A stretch of DNA of 64,000 nt from Apium graveolens (GCF_009905375.1 NC_133650.1:61333628-61397627); one strand, 5' to 3'; positions 10,294-21,655 are shown, counted from the stretch's first letter. Notes: a model not told the origin generated them from the sequence alone. A program made the numbers and translations.

Positions 10294-12851
10294 AACCCTC
10301 TGTCAGCGATGAAGGAGGTATGCTCTTGATCGGGACCGTACATCGGAATTTGATTGTAACCAGAGTATGCATCCATAAAACTCAGCAAGGCATGCCCTGC
10401 TGTCGCGTCAACCAACTGATCAATTCGTGGGAGCGGGAAGCTATCCTTTGGACAGGCCTTATTGAGATCTGTAAAATCCGCACATGTCCTCCACTTCCCG
10501 TTCGGCTTTTTCACAAGCACTGGATTTGCAAGCCATTCGGGGTAGAAGGATTCTTTGATTAGTCTCACCTCCAACAACTGGTCTACTTCTTCTTTTAATG
10601 CTATCGCCCTTTCCCCGCTCACCGGGCGGCGTTTTTGACGTATGCCCGTACAATTCGGGAAGATATTCAACCGGTGACACATTACCTCTGGGTCGATTCC
10701 CACCATGTCTGAATGACTCCATGCGAAGACATCAAGATTTGCAATTAAGAAGCGGGTAAGACTTCCCCTCGTTTCATCATCTAACTGGGATCCCACTTTC
10801 AAAACCTTGTTCGGGTCATCTTTGTCAACCGGAATAGATATTATGTCTTCGGCCGGTCCTGTCTTTTCGACGGGCACAGGGATCCTGGGATCCAAATCGA
10901 AATCAAAGTCTCGGGGGTCCTTGACTTCCACTCTTGCATCTGAGGGCGCGTCCCCATGAGCGAGAGCATCTACCTCAGGACAAGGCATGGTTTTGTGCAA
11001 CACAGGTGAAGAGGGCGCATCCTCATTTGGAGGAGCATCAACCTCAATTCCTTTTTTACTCTCTAAGGGCGCGTCCTCTTTTTGAGGAGCATCCACCTTG
11101 AAGTTATTTCCAAGACCTTGCAAAATTTCACTTCTTCCTTCCAATTTTTCCCCGTTAACAACCTTCTGCATGATCTCCTCTGCATGGTTCACCACAACTT
11201 CGTCCACGCTACGGATCCTCGAAACATTCCCCAGCGTCAAAACAGAGTTCCTGGTGATATAGGTTTCTTCCTCTTCGGGGCCTTCTACGAAATAGTGGGC
11301 ATGAACCTCTCCACTCGGTTTTGTATGAATGTCCTCCGCACCCTCAAATGGAAGACCTTTTCCCTCGTACCTTCTCCTGCGGAATTCTTTAACAGCCTTG
11401 TGATAGCAGTCGCGTGACTTGTACTGCGACCCTCTCAGACTGCCTACTCCGTTGGGTGTCGGGAACTTTATCATCAAGTGATGTATCGAGGTTATCACCC
11501 TGAACGCCCGTAACCACGATCTTCCCACCAACACGTTGTGTGCGGAGTCCTGATCCAGTACTTTGAAGTCTATCATTTGAGTGACAAACAGAGCTCCTTC
11601 CCCAAGTGTGACAGGAAGCCTAACCAAACCCATAACTCTCACTGCTTCTCCAGTAAAGCCATAGACGTGTGCATCTTCAAAATAAATGTCGCTATCTGGG
11701 AAACCCAATTTTTTATACGTGCTATAATACAGGATGTTCGCAGAGCTCCCGTTGTCCAAGAAGACCCGATGCACGTTCATAGCTCCGATAAGCATATTTA
11801 TTACCAGCGCATCGTTGTGGGGATGAAGTACCCATCTTGACTCTCTCTCCCTGAACGTAATATCAGCTGACTCCCCTTTGAATATTTTTGGGGCTCTATC
11901 TTCTAAACTATGAATATTGGTGAGCGGCGGATGCCGTGCTTCCCTCGTATTTCTTTCCAATGCCCGATTACTATCACCAACAAAAGGGTGTCCTCCAAAA
12001 ATTGCCTTGATACTACCAGCCCTCTGAAACTTAACTTCCGCTGTTTTTTCAACATCTTCCACCCGCGGGGGCTGCCTTTCATCCTTATCCTTGTCATCGC
12101 TTCCTCTGCGTCGTTTCACCTTATCAATCCATTCTCCCAGGTACCCAGCCTTGATCAATTCCTCAATTTCATCTTTTAGGTGACGACACTCGGGGGTGCC
12201 ATGGCCGGCAGACTTATGGTAATCACAATACTTCTTCTTGTCTCTACTCTGCCATGAAGTTAGACCGTCTGGCTTCTTGAAAATTCCTCTATCCTTATTT
12301 ACCTCGAAGATATGATCAATGGATGCCGCCAGTGGTGTGTAATTGCTGACCCTTCTCTCGTAGTTCGATGGCGGGCTCCATTCTCTCCGCGTGTTCACGG
12401 TGTTCACTCTATTAGGGCTTCTGGCATTCTGCCGATAATCTGGGCTCAAGGATCTATCCCTTCTCTTTGATCGCCCCTTGGAGTTATGGTTGTTGTCATT
12501 CTTTTTTGTTTCTGCAAGCGGCTGCTCAATCGCTTTGAATGATTCCGCCTGCGCAAGCACATCAGCTAATGACACAGGGTCCTTCCCTTGCAGGTGCTTC
12601 CAGAAATCCGTTCCCATACGTAGTCTAGCTATAAGAAGTATTTTCAGCGTTTCATTAGTTACGCCCCTTACCAAAGTGGATTCTGCATTGAACCTTTTGA
12701 AGTATGAGGTCAAACTTTCTCCTTCTGTTTCACATTGGCCAGTGTGGTAACTGGTGCTGTGTACTTCACTACAGCTTGGAATTGAGTTAAAAACAAAGTT
12801 TTCATCTGTTCCCAGGATGTGATCACACTTGGACCGAGTTTCTGGAACCAC
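10233..12851 (-). pseudogene. Tat-A gag C-terminus, protease and RT N-terminus
   Basis: An 872-codon open frame. It begins in the retrotransposon gag domain (LTSYFKRFNAESTLVRGV), then has a zinc-knuckle-like CDYHKSAGHGTPEC motif, an aspartic protease with active-site FLDNGSSANIL, a DAP-rich linker encoded by the GGACGCGCC words (about 10930-11100), and the RT fingers/palm start (KKPNGKWRTCADFTDLNKAC, LLSFMDAYSGYNQI). The frame runs out just after MPFG, where the next ORF overlaps by about 60 bp in another frame. A small indel near 10260-10290 therefore splits the RT. Confidence 0.85.
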
Positions 12852-14267
12852 TGCTGAGCGCCTTCTCTAAAAGTGGCCGCCAGGAGACGGCATCGAGCCA
12901 AATCGGGTATTTGATATACATCCATTTCAATGTTGAAACGCCCCAGAAATTCCACAGGGTCAGAGTTCCCATGAAAGCGCAAGTCATTGGTTGTGTTCCT
13001 GTATCCGCCGGCAGTTGCGCCTCCCTCACAATAGCAGCAAAAGGAGAAGGAGCTTGCGCAGTTGCCGTTACTCTTCCTCCTTCAAGATGGTTGAGTAACC
13101 TTTTAAGATCGTTTACATTGAACGTCCCTACCCCATGAATGGTTTGAACGTTAGGCTGTTGGAGTTCCGCGATTTGTTGGGGTTCCCCTTGATTACCCCC
13201 GGGTGTAGCGGTGGATCTTGCCGCCCCTCACCCTGAGGCTGCGGCTATGGCATGTTACCATCTTGGTTTTGAACGTTTTCCCGCACGCGAGGTTCCTCTT
13301 GACCGCGTCGTGGAATTTCATCATTATTTTGCACTCTTACTTGAATTCGCCCGCCATCCTGGTCATGAGGACGCACCCTGGATCCATTACCCGTAGCACT
13401 GTGGGAAGCTACAGGAATAACGACAGGAGCTTCTTCAGTGGAGGGTGCGCCATCTCTCCTACCATTGTAGGGTGTTCTTCCATATTGGTATCCCATCCTT
13501 CCTCGTCCATTCCTCTGATATCCCGGTAGTAATTCCCGGACCTTCCTCGTGGAGGGGCACGCTCGTGCTCGCGGTGCCGCGCCCTGTCATCCCTCTGGAA
13601 TGTAGGAGGCACACGCGTTGCATCACGGGGCCTCGCTTCTCCAGCGTTTCCTTCCTTTTGCCATTCTACCAGCAGCATCCTCAAATCGTCATCTTCTAAC
13701 CTTATGCCAAACCATCTTTTCAAGGTTTAAAAATCCCTTCCTTCCTCATCTTGATTCTGAGGGTTCTCCGCACGACGACGCTCGTCCATCGTACGCCCAG
13801 ACCTATGTGGGTGTGGCACCACCTGGTTACCAAGGCGAGGCCTTTCCCTACCATCAGTGTTCTCATCGACAAGTTCCACAATAGGCTCTACATCATCAGA
13901 ATATTCTAAGCGCCGCGGAGTGATTCGCGGGTTTTCTCCGCTGCCTTGGGTATCTCCTTCAGCTACTGGTGCTTTCCCACGGCATTGCCATGACGGGGAA
14001 AACGATGACCTCTCCTCGTTCTCCGACGCTCCACCGTATTCAGTCTTGAGTGAAAACTATTAAGAGTATCCCCCATGCGGTACAACTACTCCAAGATATC
14101 AGCATTGCTGATGAGAACCGGAGGTGTCCCCCCACATCCGGAGCTCTTGGTGGATCTGCCATGTTTCTGGGAACGTAGGGTTCATGGCGAGTGTAGCCTC
14201 CCCCGCCTTCTCCTTCAGATCTGCTATCACTTGCATCATAAGAACTTCCATCACGATTGTAAGACAT
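12852..14267 (-). pseudogene. Tat-A gag, N-terminal half (multiply frameshifted)
   Basis: An ATG at 14267, shortly after the primer-binding site, opens a frame starting MSYNRDGSSYDASDSRSEGE. The protein then continues in pieces in different frames: an arginine/proline-rich stretch at 13723-13409, a segment at 13496-13245, and the gag core at 12982-12710 (FHGNSDPVEFLGRFNIEMDV, FREGAQQWFQKL), where two frames overlap around 12740. Low-complexity acidic and arginine-rich segments are usual for Tat gag N termini. At least three frame changes make an intact product impossible. Confidence 0.7.
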
Positions 14268-14300
14268 CTTTTCCTCATAAGATTACGATCTTAACTAGCA

Positions 14301-14318
14301 CCCCTACTTCTAGCGCCA
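14301..14318 (-). promoter_or_regulatory. Tat-A primer-binding site
   Basis: Three bases inside the 5' LTR the minus strand reads TGGCGCTAGAAGTAGGGG. It begins with the TGG expected to pair with the CCA end of a tRNA and lies at the correct place for minus-strand DNA priming. I do not assign the tRNA with confidence. Confidence 0.65.
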
Positions 14319-14321
14319 ATT

Positions 14322-15558
14322 TGTTGACGGAGGAATCTGGTAACAACAAAGATTAAGATTTCTCGCCAGAATTAAGATCTATGACGGTGGTTCTTCTCCG
14401 GAAAAGCAAGCGGTGTCTGGTGGTTTGTGGTTATTTTATGCTGAGATTGATCAGAGTAAGTGGTGGCTCCCTTATCAGCTCTCAACTTCTTACCCTTTCA
14501 ATGTGCCTACGTACCCTTTATATAGGGATCAATGACGTAGTTCTTGCGGAACAAGAAATCTAATGGGCTTAGACTTCTTATTCCTAGGCCCGGTAAAAGC
14601 CTATCCAAAGTCCGTCTTCCGCTAGCTTTAAGAATGTCCAACTATGAGGCCCAACCGCAAAGGCCCAAGGCTCGTCCGTAATCGCAGCACTTTACGGATA
14701 ATGCATCTGCCTGCGCAAGGATAACACTCCGCTACAACTATTGCCCTTGATTTACAGATGCAGGTATAGCCACGGTTCACCTCAAGTGTCGGATGCATTC
14801 CAGTCCCCCGAATGAGGATAACCCACCAGATAACAGGACAGGTGATCCCAAGCTCTTGGGTGCAAAGTGCAGGATGACTCCAAAGTTCTCCAACGAGGAC
14901 ACCCGTTGAATACAAGAACAGAGTTCCCGAAGCACACACCAATGTTAACCCCGCATCCCCAACGAGGACACCCGTTGAATACAGGAGGAGGCCTTCAATC
15001 ATCAGGCATACCCCTGGAGGCCTTCAAGCTTTTCACGGACATCCCCCTCCTTGACCGCCTCAAGGAGGGAATTCTTCAAAGAGTACCTGCAACAAATACA
15101 TGAGTAAAAATGATCTCCACTGCTCCTCTCCATGCAAGCTTTATCCTAAAATCACCATCGAAAATACATTGACCAGGCACTGGACGCGTCCTAAGACTCT
15201 GGGCGCGTCCTCTCCTTCATGAAACCCGCATAGCCTCCTCAAACCCTGGTGCACAACATTCCACTACACAAGGCGCGTCCTAGTCAAGACAGACGCGTCC
15301 TCCAGCTGTTATTGCTGCAAGACCATGTTTGCCAAATGCCTTCACCAAGATTGACGCGTTCACGTCCCTTGGGCGCGTCCATCCCAAGCGATGCACTTCC
15401 ATACTTCACCATCACCTGCTCATAAAACATCCTCTAACATGTGGACTCGTCCCCATTACATGGACGCGCCTTAACCTTCCACGATGTAATACCGGTCTTG
15501 ACCGCACTTAACCCGCGTTTGACCCGAGTCACTCCAATACCAAATTTTGGGTATAACA
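14322..15558 (-). repeat. Tat-A 5' LTR (complete)
   Basis: A 1,237-bp LTR with TG...CA ends (TGTTGACGG ... GGTATAACA on the plus strand). It abuts the primer-binding site on its left and the AAAAC target duplication on its right. It carries several GGACGCGTCC-type words (about 15180-15480) in the part corresponding to U3, and a TATA box on the minus strand at 14517-14524. Confidence 0.88.
14517..14524 (-). promoter_or_regulatory. Tat-A LTR TATA box
   Basis: The minus strand reads CCCTATATAAAGGG around these positions. It lies in the middle of the LTR, where the U3/R boundary is expected, and points toward gag. The same motif occurs twice in the duplicated 3' LTR. Confidence 0.6.
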
Positions 15559-15563
15559 AAAAC

Positions 15564-15886
15564 ATTTAAGTTCGGCAAAAATAAACATGTTTATAAAATA
15601 ATATGTTTTATCATTGTTATCCAAATATATATAGTGTATTTACTATATCTTCTTTCATTATTTATGCAATGAAGTATATAAATAATATTATTAATTACAA
15701 ATATGTAATATATATGTGTTTAAAGTATTATTTATATTTATAGTAAATGTGAATTCATAAATATATAAGAAAATATATTAGAATAATCAGATTTTAACCG
15801 AGTTTTTTCGGGCTTCTAGGCAAATAGCACAAACATGCTCTTCTGCATAAGTAATTTTAGAGTTTTTTATATGTTGTATAACTGAC
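15564..15886. other. AT-rich remainder of the host intron right of Tat-A
   Basis: Nothing coding. It is strongly AT-rich, with many TATATAA runs, and ends at the exon 3 donor. It should be read together with 1381-1743 as the pre-insertion intron. Confidence 0.5.
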
Positions 15887-16762
15887 CTGAGAGATGAGAA
15901 CGGAAATTTCCATTAGGAACATATTCATATACAAGGAAAACTCTGCTACCAACAAGATTATCATGTCCCTCTCCATCGATGCAATAACCCATAAGCTCAA
16001 CAAGGTGCGGATGCCGAAGCTTTGAAAGCAAATTCAGTCGAATTTCAAGATTTCGGATTAAATTATTTCTAAACAAAGGTAGTGACCGAATGGCTATACA
16101 GGTACCGTTCTCTAATCTTCCCTTGTACAACTGACAAGATGCATAATTCCGCAAGTTAGTACCTGTGAATATCTTAAATAACTATAATTAAAGAACTTAC
16201 AACAAGTAAATCTTAGTTTGGAAAGTGGTCAATATATCATGTGCCAGGTCTTTCCCTCGTGGATTCATGTGGTATAAACTGTCTTCAGACTGGTATCGCT
16301 GAAATGGCTAACAAGTAACAACTCTATTTTACGTAATGCTCCACTTGTCCTTTTTCATACAACTTTTTCTCTTCTATTTTATGTGACTATGCTAGTGCTG
16401 TTCAAGAACTTTCATCTTAGGTTGATCAAGTGTTTATTGTACAAATCCTGTTTCAGTTGCTATTAAGTACTCACTGAGGGTGCAATAAATTATGTGGACA
16501 TATATAAGAACGAGAAGCTGAGCAAACCATTCTCAATCAAGCATATAAAAAACATTTGGTTCACATAGTAACAGATAGGTATCAATTAAAAATTAAACCC
16601 AGTGCATCAAGAATCAATTTAGATATACCTTTCCAGTATAACCTTCACCCAATATCAGCGACTGACTGAAGTCATTAGTGGCTTCTTTTAACTCTTCCAA
16701 GGAAAAAACTCGCTGCAATTGGGTTCCTTGAGTTCCTAACTTTGCAGCTTGGTATATGATTC
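15887..16762 (-). CDS. LRR receptor-like kinase, exons 2-3 (juxtamembrane and kinase N-lobe)
   Basis: Two exons continue the receptor. Exon 2 is 16762-16629 (134 bp, TTCTCAG acceptor, GTATAT donor). It encodes the juxtamembrane KLGTQGTQLQRVFSLEELKE segment and the glycine-rich loop LGEGYTGK. Exon 3 is 16130-15887 (244 bp, TTGTCAG acceptor, GTCAGT donor) and encodes YKGRLENGTCIAIRSL and the alpha-C to hinge region (LRHPHLVELMGYCIDGEG, VFLVYEYVPNGNFRSHLS). The phases agree across all junctions: one base plus two, then zero, then one. The usual ATP-anchoring lysine of the VAIK motif is arginine here (AIR), as expected for a probable pseudokinase branch. The exons are uninterrupted by stops. Confidence 0.85.
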
Positions 16763-16926
16763 CTGAGAACAGAAAAAAAAAAGAAAAATCACTCTTCACA
16801 AAATCTACAATGTGAAACAAGTATCCTAATGTTCCTAATTGAGCAGAACATCATTTTAAATTCCAGAAAACTGCAGAATTAGTAGACCAGATTCCTCTTT
16901 TAAAATATATGCAACAAACAACTTAC

Positions 16927-18289
16927 TGGCATTCGCAAGAACTTCAGATGAAATCCCTGATGGTGTATCATACTGCATAATCTTTGGCAGCGTATGTTGC
17001 ACTATTGCCTCTTTTGAAGTATATCTCCGACGCAACACGAGAAGGCTAAGAAGCAATATAACTATAATAACAATACCTCCGATCACTCCGACGTAAACTC
17101 CAATTGCTTTTCTTCTAGACTGTTCTTTTACCATACTTGATCTGCAGTATGATTCAGGATTTTGATGCTGAGAATCGACAGAAAGGCAATTTCCACCAAA
17201 TGTTACAACTCTCTTCTCTGAAGTAGAAGCCAGGCAAGAGGGAAGACTACCGGTGAACCTATTACTAGAAATATCAACATAACCAAGTTCCTCTCCACAA
17301 CTCAGCCGGTCTGGAAACGAGCCCGTCAACAAATTTGATGCTAAATTCAGATAACTAATATTTGACAACGAGAACAATGTAGAAGGTGGAGCCCCGCTTA
17401 GTTTATTGAATGAGAGATCAAGGTGTTGAAGCTGATTTAGCTTACCGAATTGTTCCTGAATATGACCTGACAATTGGTTCTTGCTCAAAAGAACTGTAGT
17501 CAAGCTTCCCGGAAACAAAGGTAGTCGAGAATCCAAATGATTTTCCCTCATGTCTAATAAACGGAGATTGGTTAGTGAACTCAAGTCAGGCAATTTACCA
17601 GTTATCTCATTGTGAGACAATGCAATCCCTGTAAGTTTCTTGATTTTAGATATTGAGTTGGGAATTTGACCTTTTAAATGGTTGTTCTTAATACTTAGAA
17701 CAGTAAGATTTGATAACGAATCCAACCAGTCAGGAAAACTTTCATTGAAAAAATTTCCATCTAATGTCAAAGTACGAAGATTCACTAGTCTACTTATCGG
17801 AGGTGGAATAGCACCAAACATAAAATTTGAACTCATATCAAGAACCTCAAGTGAATATAATCTATGAATTTTTTCTGGAAGCTGTCCCCAAATTCCCAAA
17901 GACACTAAACTCAAAAACCTCAAATTACTTAACCTTGCCAATGTAGTTACAAAAGAATCAATAGAAAAACTCTGGGATAACGTTTGATTCGGAATAGCAA
18001 AGCCATGGAAATCACTGAACTTAGCAAGCTTATCTCCCATGATTTTGAGCTCAGATACAGAATTGTTCTGACATTTGATGCTCATATGTAAAGTTGAAGG
18101 CAAGTTACACATATCAGCATTATAATTGTCCCAAGATTGCAACTGAACTGGGTATTCTAAATGCTTTCTCAGCTGAAGAAGAAGTTGGGTTTCGTAGATT
18201 TGTAATTGATGAGTAGTTGAGACAAAGAAAACCCATGTAAAAGACACTAAAAGGAACCAACTTGAAAACTTCATTTCCCAAAGTTTCAT
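16927..18289 (-). CDS. LRR receptor-like kinase, exon 1 (signal peptide, LRR ectodomain, transmembrane segment)
   Basis: First coding exon of a plasma-membrane LRR receptor-like protein resembling the Arabidopsis At1g14390/At3g03770 group. The chosen start (ATG at 18289, with another in frame at 18274) puts a hydrophobic signal peptide (SSWFLLVSFTWVFFV) at the N terminus; an ATG at 18334 would add 15 cysteine-containing residues ahead of it. A THQLQ motif follows, then roughly ten leucine-rich repeats (for example LRFLSLVSLGIWGQLPEKI, LRLLDMRENHL, LQHLDLSFNKLSG), a cysteine-bearing cap, and one membrane helix (VGVIGGIVIIVILLLSLLVL) followed by RRRY. The exon ends at 16927 before a GTAAGT donor after one base of a codon, and that base joins in phase to exon 2. 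The frame is open. The family assignment rests on remembered family features, not a search. Confidence 0.88.
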
Positions 18290-19161
18290 AAATGAAGTTA
18301 AGAATAATGAACATACCCTACAAGCATAACACATGTGTTAATGAATCTTGAATGGCAAAAAGTCAGCACAAGTACAAATAAACAAATAGAACACCATGAG
18401 AGTTTGTAGCCGTTAGAAGAAACCCAAAGACAACAATCTTGAAATTAGTACCTCATATGGGTGCAAGGATCTTAAACTAGCTTATGAAAGTAGTTAAAAA
18501 TATATAACATTTACAGATCAAGACAAAGAATAGGCCAAAAGAAATCTAATTGAAAAACTAGTAAATCATGTAGCAAGTCATATGTAGAACAAATGACAAA
18601 GATTACAGAGAACAGCTGTGGGGAGCAAGAATCACCAGAAAGAGGAAATCAATGTGGTTTCTTACAGACTTGAAGAAGATACACAAGTTTTGATTTTGCA
18701 GAAAAAAGTGGAGAACAAACTCTTGTGCATGTGTGTGTGTTTAAGTGATGTATATATTTTGTGTTTAGATAATAATGTAGTATAAAAGGAGTAAAGAGAA
18801 GTAGCTAAAGTGGGCTGGAAGTGGAGTATAATGGAAGTGGTTGAAAATGCAGTAAAATAGTGAAAATGCAGTAAGTGGAGTTGTTCTTCTGATTTTGGTA
18901 AAAAGGACAACACAGGAGTGTAGAAAAGAATAAGGAGGGAGGCGGTAGTTTTATTACCAAAGGAGGCTGTGTTTTCTGTGGCTATTTTTTCTAGAACAAT
19001 GAACAATGTATCGTCCAAGAAGCAGCAAGTACAAGAATTGTGTGTAGGTTTATCATTTATGGCTAGCTAACCTGCAACTGCTTTGAATGAGTCATGATTG
19101 GTATTCATTGAGCCCCATGTTTTACAAATTTAATGGTACGACCGTACTCTCCATTTTTTTT
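18290..19161 (-). promoter_or_regulatory. 5' flank and probable 5' UTR of the LRR-RLK
   Basis: AT-rich sequence between the receptor start codon and the Tat-B LTR. On the minus strand there are plausible 5' UTR splice signals: a GTAAG donor near 18665, another GTACT donor near 18450, and a TTGTAG acceptor near 18317. I saw no convincing TATA box. A 118-codon open frame at 18662-19018 on the minus strand is compositionally simple and is not supported as a gene. Confidence 0.4.
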
Positions 19162-19898
19162 TGATACAAATAGTTACCGGCGAACAAAGGACCGCCAAAC
19201 CGACTCAATCTAACCCTTATTTCGCCCGAATAAATTGATATGTTTGAAGACGTCGTGCCTGAATGTAGTTGCTGTGGAGTTTCTGCATAACAACACCGGA
19301 GGGAGGTTTGAGCCCCGCGGCGTCTCTGGTGTGAGAGTAAGAACTTGCTTTTCGGGGAAGATGAAGATATATAGGAATAAGATGGTTGTGTGTGTATACT
19401 TGTGTCTAAAATAGCGTAACCCCTAAATCCATTCTCCTTGGGGTATATATAGCCCAAAGGTAGAGTTTAGGGGTTGTTATCTTTAGATCATGGTCGTTCG
19501 TTGTAGGAGGCGGAGGACGCCTGACTCGGATGGATTCCATACACGTATCCAGGTAAGGACCACCTTTAGGATGCACCAAAGGTGTGCTGGCACGTGTTAT
19601 GCCTGTCTCGGTCATTGGTTGTTGATAGCTGTCATTTTCACGTGCTCACATGCCCCTCCTTGGTCGGCTTAGGGGTATGCTTGTGTTTGGGCTGAGATGG
19701 GCCTGGACTCTCCTCGAGCCCGGCTCTGCTAATGGTAGTGTTGGATTCTAGTTGAGAGGTGATCCTGCTTCTAGGTTGGGCTTGGGCGATCGACTCATTC
19801 TATTATCTTGTTCCGGGTTAGGGGTCTTGGCTCTCCAACTGAGCCTGCCTCACCCTAGAGCTGGGTTGGATACTAACCGGGGTGTTCATACCCTATCA
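19162..19898 (-). repeat. Tat-B 3' LTR
   Basis: A 737-bp segment with TGATA...TATCA inverted ends (TGATACAAATAG at 19162, CATACCCTATCA ending at 19898). A pyrimidine run (TTTCCCCCCACTTCCTTA, 19899-19916) follows, which is a polypurine tract on the minus strand exactly where a 3' LTR needs it. A minus-strand TATA motif (GCTATATATACCCC) lies at about 19444-19451. The partner LTR is outside the window, so the left boundary rests on the inverted ends only. Confidence 0.65.
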
Positions 19899-19916
19899 TT
19901 TCCCCCCACTTCCTTA
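19899..19916 (-). promoter_or_regulatory. Tat-B polypurine tract
   Basis: The minus strand reads TAAGGAAGTGGGGGGAAA directly before the LTR start TGATAGGG. This is the plus-strand primer site for reverse transcription. Confidence 0.65.
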
Positions 19917-19971
19917 TGTAGATTTTCTGGATGAGGGAGTGGAGAAATGATATAGAATGGTTATTTCCTTG

Positions 19972-20540
19972 GAAAAAATTTGCTACTTTCTTGCCCCCCC
20001 CAATCGGGGTATGGTGTTGTAGAGACCGATCCGGATTCAAGTAGAAGAAATTTGTTGCCTTAAAAAAATTTGTTGCTTTGTTGTCCCCCAATCCGGGTAT
20101 GGTGTTGTAGAGATCAATCTGGATTCAAGTAGAAGACATTTGTTGCCTTAGAAAATTTTTATTACTTTCTTTCCCCTCAATCCAGGTATGGTGTTGTAGA
20201 GACCAATCCGGATTCAAGTAGAAGAAATTTGTTGTCTTAGAAATTTTTTGCTATTTTCTTGTCCCCCAATCCGGGTATGGTGTTGTAGAGACCAATCCAG
20301 ATTCAAGTAGAAGAAATTTGTTGTCTTAGAAAATTTTGTTGCTTTCTTGCCCCCAATCTGGGTATGGTGTTGTAGAGACCAGTCTGGATTCAAGTAGAAG
20401 AAATTTGTTGACGTAGAAAATTTTTGTTGCTTTCTTGTCCCCCAATCTGGGTATGATGTTGCAGAGACCAATCCGGATTCAGTTGAGTGAATTGGTTACT
20501 TTAGGATTTTTTTTATTTTCTTGCCCCCAATCCGGATCCA
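19972..20540. repeat. Tat-B tandem array 1 (about 88-bp unit, six copies plus a partial)
   Basis: Unit landmarks ATGGTGTTGTAGAGACC recur at 20011, 20099, 20188, 20277, 20364 and 20453 (one variant ATGATGTTGCAG), giving spacings of 87-89 bp. Each unit also has CAATCCGGGT, ATCCGGATTCAAGTAGAAGA and AAATTTGTTGCCTTAGAAAA. A degraded seventh copy ends near 20540. It sits between the polypurine tract and the antisense ORF. Confidence 0.9.
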
Positions 20541-21655
20541 AGTAAAAGATAGGGGACCTGGGTAGGAGGCTTTGAATTCCTAAAAATTGGGAAAGTTATA
20601 ACGAATTTCAGTTATTCCCCCACTCAATTTAAATTATGGAAATTATTGCTCCTCAAATTATGCCCCATAATGATTATGGGCTTTGATTGTAGGTGTATAT
20701 ACATATATTTGTATGTATATATGTAACTGAAGGGGCATCCAATCATTTCCTGCCATGTGGCAGGGACGGTTCCACCTCCTAACCCCTATAAAAAGCTGTG
20801 TCCCTTTCCTTTTACTTTTTTATTCCACAATAAAAACCAACAATCACCACTTTAGTTTTTCTCCTCCAAATTTCTGAAGTGTCGAAGGCTTGGTCTTGAT
20901 TCCTCGTTGTTGCTTCATCGTTCACCATCGTTGTTCTCCTTGTTCTACTTCTCCTTCCGACTTGTGAGTTCGTTGCCCTTCTTTTTTATGTATTATACTT
21001 TTGAGTTTTGCATGCTTTTCTTTATTTTTCATCCGCAAATTTGATGTAGAATACGGGCTGTGTGTGTTATTTTTGGCTAAATATTTTTGCATTGTGCTTT
21101 GTTTCAAATATTTTGTTTAGATCTGTAAGGAATGGTTGTTTTTGTCTTGATTTTGGTTTGGAGTTTTCTAGGTTTTTTTATTGTTGTTCTTGGTATTCTT
21201 GTTCATTACAGGTGTATGTATATGTAAAATGGATATATTTTGGTTTTTGATTCTTGATAGAAACTGTTTTTGGTTAGGGCTTTTTGGTTAAAGTCGGGTA
21301 AGGGGGGTCGTACCCGCGTAGGGCTTATCAACTGCTATGTGGTTTGGTTTGGTATATTGTTTTTTGCGTTTATTGTTTTTCTGGGATATGGTTTTTGGTT
21401 GATATCCGGGTTGGAGGGCATACCCGGGTATGGTGATTGCTTATATGCTTCTACTTTTTCCTTTTGATAATAGGAATAGAATGTTTAGGATATTGCTAGT
21501 CCGAACTAGCAATGTATGGTCGGGTTAGCCTTACATTGCCGGTCCGTATTGGCAGATTATGGTAGAACTAACATAACGTGTCGGGTCCGAACCAGCTAGT
21601 AATAACATAAAACTTGTAGGAATCTAGACTAACTCACATTGTTCTTAATAGGTAT
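20541..21655 (+). promoter_or_regulatory. Tat-B antisense ORF promoter, leader and probable first intron
   Basis: A plus-strand TATA box (CCCCTATAAAAAGC, core 20787-20794) is followed by an A/C- and T/C-rich leader and a GTGAGT donor near 20966. A TTAATAG acceptor at 21649-21651 lies just before the ATG at 21656. The intervening sequence is T/G-rich and contains a perfect 9-bp-arm hairpin at 21492-21513 and several CCGGGT words. I infer a spliced leader; splicing is not proven. Confidence 0.5.

Larger units (their letters stand above)
1744..15558 (-). mobile_element. Tat-A: Ty3/gypsy Tat-lineage LTR retrotransposon with antisense ORF
   Basis: A 13.8-kb element inserted in the LRR-RLK intron. 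Outer ends are TGTTGACGG at 1744 and GGTATAACA at 15558 (TGTT...AACA), flanked by the direct repeat AAAAC at 1739-1743 and 15559-15563. In its own orientation (minus strand) the order is 5' LTR (14322-15558), primer-binding site, gag, protease, RT, dual RNase H, integrase, a spacer containing an opposite-strand ORF, and 3' LTR (1744-3349). Dual RNase H and extra ORFs between pol and the 3' LTR are known hallmarks of the Tat lineage. The gag and RT frames are broken, so it is probably non-autonomous. Two LTRs and a clean target duplication suggest a fairly recent insertion. Confidence 0.9.
615..15886 (-). other. Giant 15.3-kb third intron of the LRR-RLK, filled by transposable elements
   Basis: The intron runs from the GTCAGT donor at 15886 to the TTTGCAG acceptor at 615. 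Some 13.8 kb of it is the Tat-A retrotransposon. The rest (615-1743 and 15564-15886) is AT-rich, with remnants of DNA transposons. The host gene and the Tat-A gag-pol lie on the same strand, while the Tat-A antisense ORF opposes the gene. Without Tat-A the intron would be about 1.45 kb. Confidence 0.8.

Noticed and set aside
18662..19018. 118-codon minus-strand frame upstream of the receptor kinase
   Set aside because: Compositionally biased (serine/threonine/leucine from pyrimidine-rich leader), no recognisable domain; more likely 5' UTR or promoter.
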